NCBI GenBank assembly: GCA_000697055.1
Contig: JNDT01001340.1
Span: 1 to 50,037 of the forward strand
DNA length: 50,037 nt
Direction of reading: 5' to 3'
Source: Saksenaea vasiformis B4078
Lineage: Eukaryota; Mucoromycota; Mucoromycetes; Mucorales; Saksenaeaceae
Shown: one piece after another, positions 39,100-50,037 of the stretch
Position numbering within the stretch: position 1 is the stretch's first letter
How the letters are laid out: each line of letters starts with the position of its first letter
Position numbers and translations under genes: made by a program
Notes under the pieces: model-generated
Told to the model about the DNA's origin: nothing
The model's input: only the letters and a program-made list of their open reading frames with translations
Database searches by the model: none

Positions 39100-39679
39100 G
39101 ATATTTTTACTATTGCGCGATAATACACTATCCCCATTTCAAAGAAAAGAAAAGGTCAAGAAGAAAAAAACAAATTCGACCCATTAATAGCGTGGATGTC
39201 CATAGAAAAAAAATCGCTGGACATTTTCGTTGATGCCAAACATTGCTGAGTAGCCAGCCTGCAGTAAACAAGAAGCACAATCGGTGCAGTGTCGAGTATG
39301 CTTCTCTCCACGGGATTCCCTTGCATTTTGATCGTTCGCTAAGCATGTTTCTCCAACCCTGTCAATTGATAAACTTTCATGGGTATTACCTCATTTTTCG
39401 GACAACTATTGCAAGGCGTTGGTTACCAAGCAATCACATGTATGTCTTTCTTACTAACAGGGGGTCAGCATGTTTGACAGATAGAGGTAGATCAGACGTT
39501 ATAATTAGCCTTCCTCAGGCCAGGTGGCCTCACGACTGCGTGAGCAACCCCTGTCTCACAATTATACAGCTCGGTGAATAAATGATTCAGGTTTACCAGG
39601 GAAGCGCTATGTTGTTATTCACCGAAAAACTATAAATTAGAGCTTTGTTTTGTCGATCAACCAATGCAAAACACAAACA
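39100..39679. other. Intergenic region
   Basis: The 3' end of the acyl-CoA synthetase-like gene and the promoter of the Asp-rich gene. No coding signal. Confidence 0.4.
39631..39637 (+). promoter_or_regulatory. TATA box of the Asp-rich secreted protein
   Basis: TATAAAT, about 45 nt upstream of the ATG at 39680. Confidence 0.45.
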
Positions 39680-40235
39680 ATGAAGTGCACCTATTCTATC
39701 ACCTTTGCTCTCGGTCTATTGGCGGCCTCTGTGATGGCCACTGCGGCACGCCCTGTTAAGGCTAATGGGGTATACGCCCGGGACGACAGGTTGGGGACAA
39801 GACACCGCATAGGATAAATGCTGACATTCGGATTTGTATTCAAGTGTTGGAGCCTCCAGCTGCGATGGAAAGGGTGGTGGCTGGAAACACGGTGGTGGCT
39901 GGGATAACGGTGGTGGCTGGGATGACGGCGACGACGGCGACGACGACGGCTGGGATGATAAAAAAGGTTGGCGCCGCAACCGCAAGGCCAAGAAGCCCAT
40001 CGATGAAGACGCTGATGATAAGGTCCAGCGCGCTAGCCAGAAGGTCGCCAAACCTGTAAACGGGGATGTTGGCAATGGCGATGGTCCTGCGAAGGAACCT
40101 GTCAACGGCAAGCCTAACAATGGCGGCGTCAATAGCAAAGATGACGATGACGACGATGATGACGACGATGACGACGATGACGATGATGATGATGACGACG
40201 ACGACGATGACGACGATGACGACGACGACGACTAA
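39680..40235 (+). CDS. Secreted protein with Gly-Trp repeats and a 31-residue poly-Asp tail
   Basis: Two exons, 39680-39789 and 39845-40235, give 166 aa. A signal peptide (MKCTYSITFALGLLAASVMA) is followed by TAARPVKANG. After the 55-nt intron come three GGGW units (GGGWKH, GGGWDN, GGGWDD), a DG-rich stretch, a basic middle (KKGWRRNRKAKKP) with PVNGD/PVNGK repeats, and exactly 31 Asp to the stop. GAT and GAC alternate irregularly along the tail, so it is not a single-codon expansion. Poly-Asp tails can bind calcium or other cations; whether this one does is unknown. No homologue family was recognised. Confidence 0.78.
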
Positions 40236-42010
40236 AGATGAAGATGGCGCAGAAGCCAGAATAATTGTGTCAGTTTCCTGATAAGCTTCTGTTCATTACA
40301 TCTAAGCTCTGTAGTACTCTATCACCCGTTCCAGGGTGATGTCTAATAAAAAGTAAATTGCGATGCTACATGTGCATTCGGCTTTGCCAGTGTAATTTCA
40401 CGAAAGCATGACAGGCTGTCAATTATGCAGCGAGGTACTAATGCAAGTTACCACAGCTTTGCAACGTTGGATTACTACTAATCTGCGTTTACCGGCACAT
40501 AGCATGATGCTCTTGATTGCATATTGTTTATTGGAAATAAAGTATGTGTTGCTCATATGTCGTTTATGACAAAAAGCATAAATTTACTTACGTGAAACTC
40601 GATTCCGCATAGGCACAAAATGTATCAGAGTAGTATAAAAAACTATTCTATCAACGCAATTTTTCCTAACCAGACACATTTCCATCAGGATTAAGAGCGG
40701 CTAACACAAGTTAAATCCGTGCAAATCCACATCTTATTTAACACGTCAAAAAGATATGGGAAAGTGCCATGCAACGGATAAATTGCTTCTTTTTCATAGG
40801 TGACTCAAACTTACAATACGATGTGAGATAATCTGTAAAATGACATTCATCAATACCTGTTACTCCCTCAGTATATAAATAGTGTATATATAGAGATACA
40901 TGCTGGACAAGTTAATTCTACAATACGGGCAGCGACCCAGAAACTGGGGAGCTCTTATGCTGTTCTAGAAAAGAAAATGGGCAGATTCTTTCCTTACCAC
41001 GTTTTTCTATTAGAATGATTGGAAAGAAGACTAGACGATAATGGTTTACCACTCACTTTCATCTTTCTCTCATTCTTCTTAAGCTAATCAGAGGATGGGC
41101 TGCATGCTTTTCGTTTTAAGTCGTTGCCAACATAACGGACACTAACACACACGGGAAAAAGTTGGCCCTTCTTTCTATAGACATCGATCGCAATTTTTTT
41201 TTCCTCTCTCACATTTGAATTTATATAATAAGGGGGAAAAGAAGAGACAAAGGCAAAAATGGAGCAGATGCTTTGTAATTTCTTCAAACGCACGTGAGGA
41301 GAAGCATATGCGCAAAATACGCGTAACATCACATCAGAAAATGCTATCATCCACGATGAATTTGACGAGTGACAGTATGGACACTCGCTATTTGACAAGT
41401 GCTAGAGATTCCACCTTTGTTGACAGCAAAGTACCTTCCTGCCATTTTCTGGGGGTTGCAGTGTCTTAAGTATGGTTATCAATTTAACGAGTGCTCCTTG
41501 GTCAATCATTACAAATAGCTCTTAGCACAGACATTGCAGAAAATGAACAAGGAGAATCTTGGTTTTATGCAAAATGATGTTAACCGACAAATCCGGTTCT
41601 GTTCTTTCCTGGAGTCTGACATGCATGAATGGTACCTCATCCTACAGTATAAGTCCTAGACGGATTGAAAAGCTGAAAGTACTAGAATGGGAAAGATGAG
41701 TGCGCCCGACATGTGTAACTATGGCGGGATAACGCAGCATTCTGAGAAGAAAAAAAATGTTCCGCTTAGCAACTGCATCTTGTAGCTGGTCCGGTAGACC
41801 TTCCTGTTACCAAAGGTTTACTGACTACAAACATGACTCATGCTCCCTATGGGGAGGGAAGAACGTAGCAGTGATATCTGCACTAATCCATATTAATATT
41901 CCCAAAAGCGCGCGTACACGTTGCATGATATCCGTCAGGATCACCACGCGGCTTCTTTAATATAAAAATTCCCTTTCTCTCACAAAAAGAGAATCGATCT
42001 AGAAAACACT
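40236..42010. other. 1.8-kb gene-free region upstream of the bZIP gene
   Basis: An AATAAA signal near 40344 probably ends the Asp-rich transcript. The remainder is AT-rich, with only weak frames, and includes the bZIP promoter. A (TA)n tract occurs near 40872-40893. Nothing else recognised. Confidence 0.45.
41961..41968 (+). promoter_or_regulatory. TATA box of the bZIP gene
   Basis: TATAAAAA, about 45 nt upstream of the ATG at 42011. Confidence 0.5.
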
Positions 42011-42805
42011 ATGTCCTTATCCATGTCTATCCCTTCTTCGGAACATCAGTACCACGCCAAACCTATGGCCATTTCCTCTATCACCTCGCCTCGCAACACC
42101 TCGCTCACATCTCCCTCTTGCTCGTCGTCCACGTCCTCCAACTCCTCTTCATCAACGCCAAATCCAACAAAACCTCAAATTGCAGCATCGCCCAGTGCCA
42201 TGTACCCATCTTTGCCAAGTTCTCCTGAGCTATATCCACATCATCCACACCCCTATCACCATCGCCTACAAGGCCATGCAGCCATGCAACGCTATCAACC
42301 GACTCCGCGTCAACCACCACCACCACATCAATCACCACAGCAACAGCAGCCAACCATGCCGACATACAATGCGACTATTGCTCCTACCTCTCCCCTTTCG
42401 TTACAGGAACGTCGCCAACGTAATAAAGCCGCGTCCGCCAAATATAGAGCCAAAAAAAATCAACAACATGGCGAGATGCGATCCATGATCGGCTCCCTTA
42501 CAAAAGAAAATGAGCTGCTTCAACGCCAACTGGATCAGGTCCGGCGCGAAAATAGTCGGCTCAAAACAACATGCGATCGGCTTCGAGGCAAGATGATGGC
42601 TGAGAAAATGCTACAACGTATGCTTGGACGGAATCCGCCAGATGGTGCTGATGCCAAAACCATTTTTCATCACTCGCCTGATCATCCTGCACAAACGCTG
42701 AGACGATTTGATGAAGACATTGAGTTTGACGAAGATGAGGATGAGTGGAATCAGGACAGTAAACGAGTTCCAACCCAAGCGGAAGTCGAAATGGGGAATG
42801 CGTGA
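42011..42805 (+). CDS. bZIP transcription factor
   Basis: Intronless, 264 aa. Residues 1-130 are Ser/Pro/His/Gln-rich and disordered (SSSTSSNSSSS, QPPPPHQSPQQQQ), typical of a transactivation region. The basic region is ERRQRNKAASAKYRAKKNQQ near residues 136-155, with the conserved N-x2-A-A-x2-(Y)R pattern. It runs into a leucine zipper: MIGSLTKENELLQRQLDQV, RRENSRLKTTCDRLRGKM. An acidic tail follows (DEDIEFDEDEDEW). The NxxAxxKYR basic region resembles the fungal Gcn4/CpcA and Met4/Cys3 groups, so a nutrient-response role is possible but not shown. Confidence 0.9.
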   Translation: MSLSMSIPSSEHQYHAKPMAISSITSPRNTSLTSPSCSSSTSSNSSSSTPNPTKPQIAASPSAMYPSLPSSPELYPHHPHPYHHRLQGHAAMQRYQPTPRQPPPPHQSPQQQQPTMPTYNATIAPTSPLSLQERRQRNKAASAKYRAKKNQQHGEMRSMIGSLTKENELLQRQLDQVRRENSRLKTTCDRLRGKMMAEKMLQRMLGRNPPDGADAKTIFHHSPDHPAQTLRRFDEDIEFDEDEDEWNQDSKRVPTQAEVEMGNA

Positions 42806-44996
42806 GGGTCTTGCTGTACAGCCCTTGCATCAACAAACTTGTTACAGTCTATTGCCCATATGAAGAAAGAGTGGTACCCAAATTTTGGTTCTTTTGTTAT
42901 ACTAGTTTATGTTGTGTGGCGAACTATGTCCATTGTACATTACATGTAGTCTTCTGTACACTTTTTATAATATTTTTAAACTGTGGAAATACTTTATGGT
43001 TCTAGCGTTTACATTGCTATGGTTGATCATTATAGTATCGATTTGCTGACCAGCTCGCCTTATGCAATCATGGTTCCAAGTGCTACGTGCTTTTCGAAAG
43101 TTTATGCCATTCTTTCCATGAAACGTTTCAGGTCCACGCTCCGGCTTCTTGAGCCTTACGTAAACTACTTGCGCTTCGATTGACCATTCATCCACACAAA
43201 AAATACTAAAGATTTTGTTACAATGCAGCTGTAGGAAGGCATAAGACTTGATGAAAGAAAAACGACGATGATTGAATTTTTTGCGAAAAACGCTTGTACT
43301 AATACCTCTGACAAGTTTGAACATGGTGGAAATGCATGCGAAAGGTAAGTTTCATGAGAGTATATGTCTACTGCTGATGAAGGGGCTGTTTAGGGGAGAA
43401 TGTAATGAATCTTCATTGCTGCAGACAACTTCAGAAATAGAAACGAGATTGCAAAAGGTAGAAATTTACTGCAGTTCAAAATGACAGCATAACGTTACAG
43501 TATTATTATTCGATGTATGCTGAGGAATGAGGACATCTTCAAAAAGTCACCTTTCAATGTTTCAAACTATTTATCTCCTTGGCAATGTTTCTCAATAGCA
43601 TACTATTTATGAAATTACCTTTTTCAGCAATCGAGAGTTACCTGCCTGCACGACGTGAGACATGCATCCTCATCTAACATTTGGCTTGGCTCCTGTACGC
43701 TGATACACGGCTATGACGGGGCTTGTCAATCCATGCTCCGTGCTATTTTGGTGAGCAGGTCACCGTTTCGGGATCAGTCGTACAACCAGACCAAAGGATT
43801 ACCTAGAGTCAACTTGAAGACAGTGAGGTCCATTATCGGAAGACGCGCTCTGACCTATCAACAATGAGTTGTTATCGTTCATGAAACCTTAACGGCGATA
43901 AAAGTCACCACTCGGGAGCAATGGACATAATGTCGATCGAGATTCTTTCCCAGTGCACAATCTGTGCGTACAGTTTGGATAATCCATGTATAAGGAAGAT
44001 CATTATGGTCAAAGGCGCCAATTTCCACAGAAGAGTTCGAGACGACCAGCTCTTGCAAATCACAATAACTAGAAAAGCTTACTGCTTACCCTGTGTGCTG
44101 GAAAGGTAATTCCGTACCCGTAGCATCTGTACTAGTCCAGCATCATAACAAGGAATGTTATAACGAGGAGAAGAGCTACTTACTGCCCTATAATCCAAGG
44201 CAGTGAAAAAGTATACCTTACTAAACACAGTGCTGCAAAGTGTCACTACTACAGGGAGTTGCATACTTATTTTACACCAAAATGTATACAAAACTTGTAA
44301 CAGGAACCAGATAGAGTAGAACTTGACGAATTGCACTCTCATGAATCGCTCTAATCGGAATTAAGAATTACTGTTGCAAATGGTACACAAGACGATATGT
44401 TTATGATAGCATAGACGCGGAGAGCAGGGTCGTCTTGCACGGAGTGCGCAGAATAACAAAACATTCCGGAAAGGAGATAATGGTTTCATTTTGTTACAGC
44501 AAGTAATTGAAAAGCGGATTGAGTACTGATTTATAGCATCCATAACAGAAAGAGCTTAACAATGGTACGCAACTTGTGTCGGCGACCTGGAAAAAGTCAT
44601 CCGGTGTTGAAGGGTTCCCTCAAGAATATCTTGCAAAGCGCCATTTAATTCGGTGTCGTACAGGACTGCTGCGTATGTTACACACTAGCAGAACAATGCT
44701 TACCGTACCACCATTCAAGAAGCTGGAAACTGGCACGAACGAGAAACATCATTTCTCTTTCGTTCGCCGGTCGAATGATGGTCAGTTTTATGTGTTTCTC
44801 CCGATGGCACTGTCTAACCGCGCTCCGCAACGTCTTTCCGTTGCTATAGTGATGATGGCGGAATTTTTTCTTTTTTCATTTCCATGGCAAGTCGCCTAAT
44901 TTTTTTTTATTTATAACTTTTTCAAGGCACACAAACCCTTTATTTTCTCTCTCTTTCTGTTTCTCTTGTGCTCTCCTTTTTTTTAATTAGCCCGCA
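42806..44996. other. 2.2-kb gene-free region
   Basis: Only short frames with poor starts. A partly self-complementary stretch sits near 44736-44766 (CGAACGAGAAA ... TTTCTCTTTCGTTCG). The final 130 bp, T-rich with TTTATAAC near 44909, is the probable promoter and leader of the PL14 gene. Confidence 0.45.
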
Positions 44997-46109
44997 ATGA
45001 GACTGCTTAGCGTCGTCTTGATTGCAACATCCATTGCCATATCAGCTCAGGCACAGCAACTGTCTTCAAAGGCCCAAGAACTAGGCCTCAAGCAAACATG
45101 GACCGCTCCTATGCCATCTTCCGGTTTATCTGGCAATGATGTCAGCAATTTCGTGAACTCCAACTGGCACAATCCGATAAATTACTTCTACGGTTCTTCC
45201 GATGTCTCCTTTGAGTCCGATCCAGTGACAAATAATGCGTCTGATACGGTTATGAAAGTGTTGTATGCCAAAGGTTCATATTCACCTTCAGGCAGCAAGT
45301 CGAATACAGGAACCACTGGTGGCACAGAATTCTACTCCATGCCGTTTGGAAACCAGTCTTACGACAGCGCCCTTCTTCATTACGATCTAGCATTCGACGA
45401 AAATTTCCCCTGGGTTCAAGGTGGTAAATTACCTGGAATCTTTGGAGGTAATTTCTCTTTCTTTCTCGTTCATCTCTTGTTTTTAACTGAAGATCATGTT
45501 CATCAGGAACACCTGGCTTTGGATGTTCAGGTGGCGACAAAGCGACAGGCTCAAACTGCTTCTCAGTCAGACTCATGTGGCGTGAAGCTGGTACAGGATA
45601 CCGCTAGACACGTTTGAGTCCAAACGATACTTATGCAAATTTTTATAGGGGCTGCTGAAGGATATGCATACGTCCCTACAGACAGCAGTCTCTGCGACAA
45701 ACCGCTTGTGATGTGCAACAGCGATTATGGTGTCACTTTGTCGCGCGGCGTACTCAACTTTAAAAAGAAGCAGTGGACCAAGCTTGAGATATATGTCAAG
45801 ATCAACGATGCGTCCAAGTCGAATGGTATCTTACAAGTCTGGCAGGATAATTCGTTAGCCATCTCTTTAAATACCTTGAAATATCGAACAACAAACGCGG
45901 TAGCCGTGTCAAGCATTATGTTCTCCACATTCTTCGGTGGTGGATCGCCAAGCTATGCCACGCCAACCGATACATATACCTACTACAAGAATATTGAATA
46001 CAGTGTCGGCGAGCCCGTTACTTTATCCGACAGTGGTTCCTCTCATAATACAATGACCCGCTTCACCTGGCTCATGGCAGGATTAGCAGCGCTAGTCTTA
46101 CTACGATAG
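44997..46109 (+). CDS. Secreted polysaccharide lyase, family PL14 type, probably GPI-anchored
   Basis: PL14 enzymes cleave uronic-acid polymers (alginate, glucuronan) by beta-elimination. Three exons: 44997-45447, 45507-45590 and 45649-46109, giving 331 aa. A signal peptide (MRLLSVVLIATSIAISAQA) is followed by a jelly-roll lyase domain. Family landmarks: HYDLAFDENFPWVQGGKLPG, CSGGDKATGSNCFSVRLMWR, GYAYVP, LSRGVLNFKKKQWTKLEIYV and IMFSTFFGG. The C-terminus has Ser-rich sequence and a final hydrophobic segment (FTWLMAGLAALVLLR), consistent with a GPI signal. Intron donors GTAATT and GTACAG are weak but the joins keep frame and motif order. A likely native substrate in Mucorales would be the wall's glucuronic-acid polymers; this is inference. 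Confidence 0.87.
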
Positions 46110-46464
46110 ACAAGTAGTTATACGTTCTGCGGCAATAAAAGAATATAAGCCCTTTCATTTGTCATGAACGACACAAATACGGATAGACTCGAGGAGACCA
46201 GATTCTCATCACGTTTCCTGTACCATCCACAAAGTAACATAATTTTCGTCTCCGTGCAGAAATGTTGAAGTTGATCGTAAGAATCCACATGAACAGTACT
46301 CAGGAAACGTTTCATGAACGTTACTACCACTCGGATAGCGTCGTTTTCCCTTATAATAATCCATCGCTCAGCTGAAAGCTGTTCTTCGACAACGTAGAAT
46401 GAAAATGGCTGTATTCCATGTCTTTTTTAAGCTTTTTTGTTTGCATTGTTTCAATCTATCTGCT
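46110..46464. other. Convergent 3' region of PL14 and NDUFA13 genes
   Basis: Untranslated ends of two converging genes. An AATAAA signal near 46133 follows the PL14 stop. No coding signal. Confidence 0.5.
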
Positions 46465-46921
46465 TTAATTATTTTCGGGGACAACGACGAAGCTGGGAGG
46501 AGTGTAATATTTGGTGTTGTTGTAAACCGATTCGCCGGCCTTCCATCCCTCTACATCCTTCATGATTTCTGCTTCACGGGCTTTGGATGCCTGAACACGG
46601 CGATACATGTCACGGTCGGCTTCGGCCGTCAGCAGGGGAACGAGATGAATGCGCGACCACAGATTCTCACGCTTCAATTCTCTATCTACACATTTAGCAA
46701 AAAAAGAAAAAAAACGACGCGTGTGATTTGTTATTACTGTATGTGAATTACCTTCTTTCGAGGTTGCCTTGACCAACTCTGTAGAAACCGAAGGCAGAAA
46801 CAGCGGCCACACCGGCAAAGAGAACTAGACCAGAAGGTCCCTTTTTGGGTAGATAGCGTTTGTATCTGATTTCCGGGTATCCTCCCGCTGGTGGCAAATC
46901 TTGAGTACCGTGAACTGACAT
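46465..46921 (-). CDS. Mitochondrial complex I subunit NDUFA13 (GRIM-19)
   Basis: An accessory subunit of NADH:ubiquinone oxidoreductase in the inner membrane. Two exons, 46752-46921 and 46465-46681, give 128 aa, near the family length (about 140). Family signs: QDLPPAGGYPEIRYKRYLPK at the N-terminus, GPSGLVLFAGVAAVSAFGFY as the single membrane helix, then the charged matrix helix RRELKRENLWSRIHLVPLL and EIMKDVEGWKAGESVYN. The ATG at 46921 was chosen by comparison with the usual short N-terminus; 46954 would add 11 residues. The 70-nt intron splits an Arg codon; the acceptor used is the second of two tandem TAGs, since the first brings in a stop. Confidence 0.92.
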
Positions 46922-47077
46922 GTCGTAGGAGTGGGGAGGTTTGCGAAAGTGCAAAGGCTATTTGTAAATTTGTTTACGTTCGAATGCACTGGAGTTACCA
47001 CCAAAATAAGACAAGAATGACGTCACTAAAAATTCAGACAACTTGGATTTCTTACCCTGACAGCTCCGCCAGATCTC

Positions 47078-47198
47078 TTAGGAGCCATACCTAATCCGAC
47101 CCGCACTTTTTGGAGCCATATCTTGCACAACCGCACACTCACCGAAACCACCCTAAACCTTATTGATCTCCGGGCCGGGAATTTGGTATGGCTCCTAA
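47078..47198. repeat. Perfect 14-bp inverted repeat bounding about 120 bp
   Basis: TTAGGAGCCATACC at 47078-47091 is matched by its exact reverse complement at 47185-47198. A third partial copy (TTTGGAGCCATA) lies inside near 47109-47120. The right arm overlaps the stop codon of the doubtful minus-strand gene beside it. It could be a very small MITE or a foldback. Confidence 0.55.
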
Positions 47199-47689
47199 AA
47201 AAAAGGAAGTATGTGTTCGCATCTTAGCAGGATAACCTCCGCAGCGGTGTAGAAGAACTCTAAAGAATTGGCTGTAGTTAATTGTTTCTTCAGATAAGAA
47301 AAATACGTTCCTTTCGAGCTGTCCTTGGATTGCTGCATGAAGAGAAAGCTTCCGCCACTTGAAAAGGAAAGCACTTGATCTTGTGCCACATGGAAGAGAG
47401 TAAAGTAGTTCACTTTTTCAGTTAGTTGTAGTTCATTATAGACATAAGCAGCTTACCAGGTTTGATACATATGCAAAGCGTCTTTTTTGGTGGAGTGTCG
47501 CCATCAGAAGATGTGATTTTTCTTTTAGATTTGAATACTTTGTATCAGAAAACGATATGAGGAACTGTCATACACTTACAGATAAAGCATAAAATAAATG
47601 TAGTTGTCAGTGGATCACAAAAGCGATTGAAAAAAAAAGACAGTTCGTAAAAAGGTCTCTTGGCGAACGTGCCACGTCACGCCATCCAT
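47195..47689 (-). pseudogene. Probable decayed gene, unrecognised
   Basis: Three pieces read in a consistent order. ATG 47689 opens MDGVTWHVRQETFL, then a run of nine T (minus strand) shifts frame into NRFCDPLTTTFILCFI. A 43-nt intron with donor GTAAGT leads to FKSKRKITSSDGDTPPKK. A 44-nt intron (47413-47456) leads to VNYFTLFHVAQDQVLSF, and the frame ends at TAG 47195-47197 inside the inverted repeat. Composition and splice signals look coding, but the homopolymer frameshift and abrupt end suggest decay, or a sequencing error in the T run. I do not recognise the family. Confidence 0.35.
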
Positions 47690-50037
47690 AAAAAGTTATC
47701 GCTTGACATGGCAAAATTCACAAGATAAGGATTAGATGTGATGCATCTATGTGAACAGTTTAGCAACAGATGCTTACATGCAGTCGTGGTGTATATAACC
47801 CAAGATACTTCCCTTATCGGTTTTCATAACTTGTAGTTATCATCCACAGGACACGGCACGGAAAAGGAGCAAGATCATTTCCAAAGCATAAACCCACCGC
47901 AAACTATGATCACCAGTTTGGTTAATCCTTACACAAGTCAAAGATGTGATTACCCTCAGTTCAATCGCTTGCCGGCTGTCGTAAAATGACAAGAAAAGGG
48001 AAAAAAGAGAAGTGACGCTTTGACGAATAAAAAATTGACCCAATCAAATACGTTTTACGAGTCATATCATTCACAGGATTGATCCAAGTATATATACTAT
48101 GATGCGTAATGAAGATTAGCTATGAACCACAAAAAAAGAGTTATGTGCAGGTGTACGAGAGGCTCATAACTAATTCAACGAAGATCAAATCTGTCGAGTC
48201 CTACCAGCAAGCCGCTTTAACTCCCACACGGTCATACGCGTAATCGCTTCCTCAAAAAAGTACGTTTGTTGGGTTCGCCGGGTTCCTTATGCATTCAATC
48301 GATTATAACGTACGTGCTTGGTTCAGGTATACCGAATGAGAAAGTCTACCGTTAGCCGTTTGGACAGTTTCTTACCGAAAGTTGTCCGGTAACGTGTTGT
48401 ATCTATGAATATGACATTCGTACATCCACCGTAATAGGCAGAACGAGATCATTTATTATGGCATCAAAGCTGTGCTAATCCAGCATGTCTGCTACGGAAC
48501 AGTCATCAGTGTAAAGTTAAAAATGGAACAAAGAAGGTAAACAGTAGAAAATAGACCAACAATACGAGCAGCAGAAGAATATCGCAATCGATGAATCAAC
48601 AAGAGAAGTTAGCTCAAAGATAACCGACTGTGTTTCTAGTGCAAGCGGTGCCGTTTTCGAATACAATTTATTGGTGGTCAGTTTATCAAAGACGTGATAG
48701 TATAGTCTCTTTTGATGACAATTTCTATGGGATGCTCGAGCTCGGGAAGAAATAAAGAATACTAGATGGTTCGTGCGATCTCAAAAGCTCCTTTACATGT
48801 TAACTTTCAAGGGGACTTCAAGAATCATGATCCAAAGGTCGCTTAGTAAAGGTTTATCTTTCTGTTGGGATCCACAAGCTTTTCAATGGTTATACGTATG
48901 ATATCATTACATTATGGGTTCAGAAAGGAGATGTGGTTTATATATTGATTAAAGCATAGGGCGAATAATAGTATTTACAGAATTAAATAAGACAATGGAG
49001 AAATGAAGGAGCTTGATCCTTTTTGTATCCGTGTTGATCCATCGCCTGAGCCCACCATCGGAAGCCGCCGCTTTGAAGCCGTTGTGAAGCCCGAGAGTTA
49101 AGCCTGCGTCATTTGTGGTTCTTTCTTTTGTTCTTGTGTATAAAGTAAACAGGTTTCTGAATTGCTTGTTTGAATTTTTGTTTGGCTATTTGTAGATCAC
49201 AGTCTTCACGTTGGCTTCGTATGGTACACATTTGATAAGCATTGTAAGCAGTACGCAAGCACAAGATAAAAAAGCATATGCTTTTTTGCGCTTCTGTATG
49301 CCCTTGCATGTTGTCCTTGGCAGGCTTCCAATAAGCACTCTTAAGCATTACGCAAGCATAGTCCAGGAGAGGGACCATGGTCACCGTAAGCCACTACGCG
49401 CTTATTATCCGGTGGGCTCCCATCAGATCACTCTTGGGGTTGTTTCTTTTCTTGAGAGGACAGATATTAACATCGAAAAGTAAAAGAAGAGTGAAGCTGT
49501 CTCATAGGTCAAAAATGGCGTTTTTTATTTACTAAAGAAATTTCCTTCATTGTTACTGTTTTTTTTTCTCATGTGATGCTGCTACTATCATCACAAGGAA
49601 ATTAAGGCTCATCGCTGTAAATTGGAACCTTCGTTGTTGAGAAGGCATTTTAGTATTTTACACGGGATCATGAAAAAGAAAAAGGAAAGAAGAAAGAGAG
49701 AGACGGTGAACCACATCAGAGTGGAAGGACTCCTTCATAAATATAATCTGCACAGGGCGATTACCATGATTCCAAGATATATGAAAGATGTAACCATGGC
49801 GGAGTGTTAGGCGTCTGGTAGCACCGTCGATCATCTTTCATGTGAAATCCGAGAAGGGTGCACAGACATTTGCATGCGCATGAAATTGTATAACGGTACA
49901 TTTACCCGCTCCGCTGACAGTGGCTTTATATGTAGAGAAGGCGCGCCTAGATCCTGATTTATTAACTACGACCTATTTTTATATGAAAAGCCTCGACTGC
50001 AATGAAAATTATGTCCTTAAATCTAGTTCGACGATGG

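Larger units (their letters stand above)
46922..50037. other. 3.1-kb terminal region with no secure gene
   Basis: Contains the NDUFA13 promoter, an inverted repeat (47078-47198) and one doubtful decayed gene (47195-47689), listed separately. From 47.7 kb to the end I find only short frames. One minus-strand frame of 89 codons from an ATG near 49378 has no recognisable motif. Confidence 0.45.

Noticed and set aside
40140..40232. Poly-Asp tract read as a simple GAY microsatellite or as Met/Thr and Arg/Arg runs in other frames
   Set aside because: A signal peptide and a spliced frame lead into the Asp reading, so the other frames are shadows.
44576..44899. Plus-strand frame of 107 codons before the PL14 gene
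   Set aside because: Lacks an ATG start and any motif; overlaps the probable promoter.
49109..49378. Minus-strand frame of 89 codons with an ATG
   Set aside because: No recognisable motif, splice signals or promoter features; too short to call alone.

Overview
This is a nuclear contig from a filamentous fungus, most likely an early-diverging one of the Mucoromycota/Mucorales type. The signs are intron-rich genes with short introns (mostly 45-70 nt, GT-AG, CTRAY-like branch sites), moderate GC, a Chs3-type chitin synthase, a secreted family PL14 lyase, and a Fanzor gene of the kind reported from zygomycete fungi. All exon models were built by hand from splice signals and reading frame; each model marked as joined sums to a multiple of three.

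Layout. 1-5.2 kb: a decayed Fanzor (eukaryotic TnpB-like, RNA-guided nuclease) gene, with N-terminal zinc knuckle, RuvC motifs and C-terminal zinc ribbon still readable but several stops and frameshifts. 5.3-12.4 kb: Tps2-type trehalose-6-phosphate phosphatase, then class IV chitin synthase (+). 12.9-17.6 kb: USP7/Ubp15 deubiquitinase (-), 18 exons with one GC-AG intron. 18.6-21.9 kb: an acidic unknown protein (+) converging on MPP10 (-). 21.9-24.7 kb: no gene seen. 24.7-29.7 kb: mitochondrial ribosomal protein bL27m (+), a coiled-coil protein (-), Tim10 (-) and a SAM methyltransferase (-). 29.7-32.3 kb: no secure gene, with a 428-bp inverted-repeat element. 32.3-35.6 kb: Anp1-family mannosyltransferase and PIAS/Siz SUMO ligase (-). 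36.4-46.1 kb (+): a secreted Pro-rich protein, an acyl-CoA-synthetase-like protein that has lost its ATP/AMP-binding motifs, a secreted protein ending in 31 aspartates, a bZIP factor and a GPI-type PL14 lyase. 46.5-46.9 kb: complex I subunit NDUFA13 (-). 47-50 kb: one uncertain decayed gene and otherwise nothing recognised.

Themes. Several genes act on the wall and secretory pathway (chitin synthase, Golgi mannosyltransferase, PL14 lyase, two low-complexity secreted proteins). Three encode mitochondrial proteins (bL27m, Tim10, NDUFA13). USP7 and the SUMO ligase are protein-modification enzymes. No operon-like logic is expected or seen. The best candidates for a second look are the Fanzor relic and the frame-intact but motif-less acyl-CoA-synthetase-like protein.
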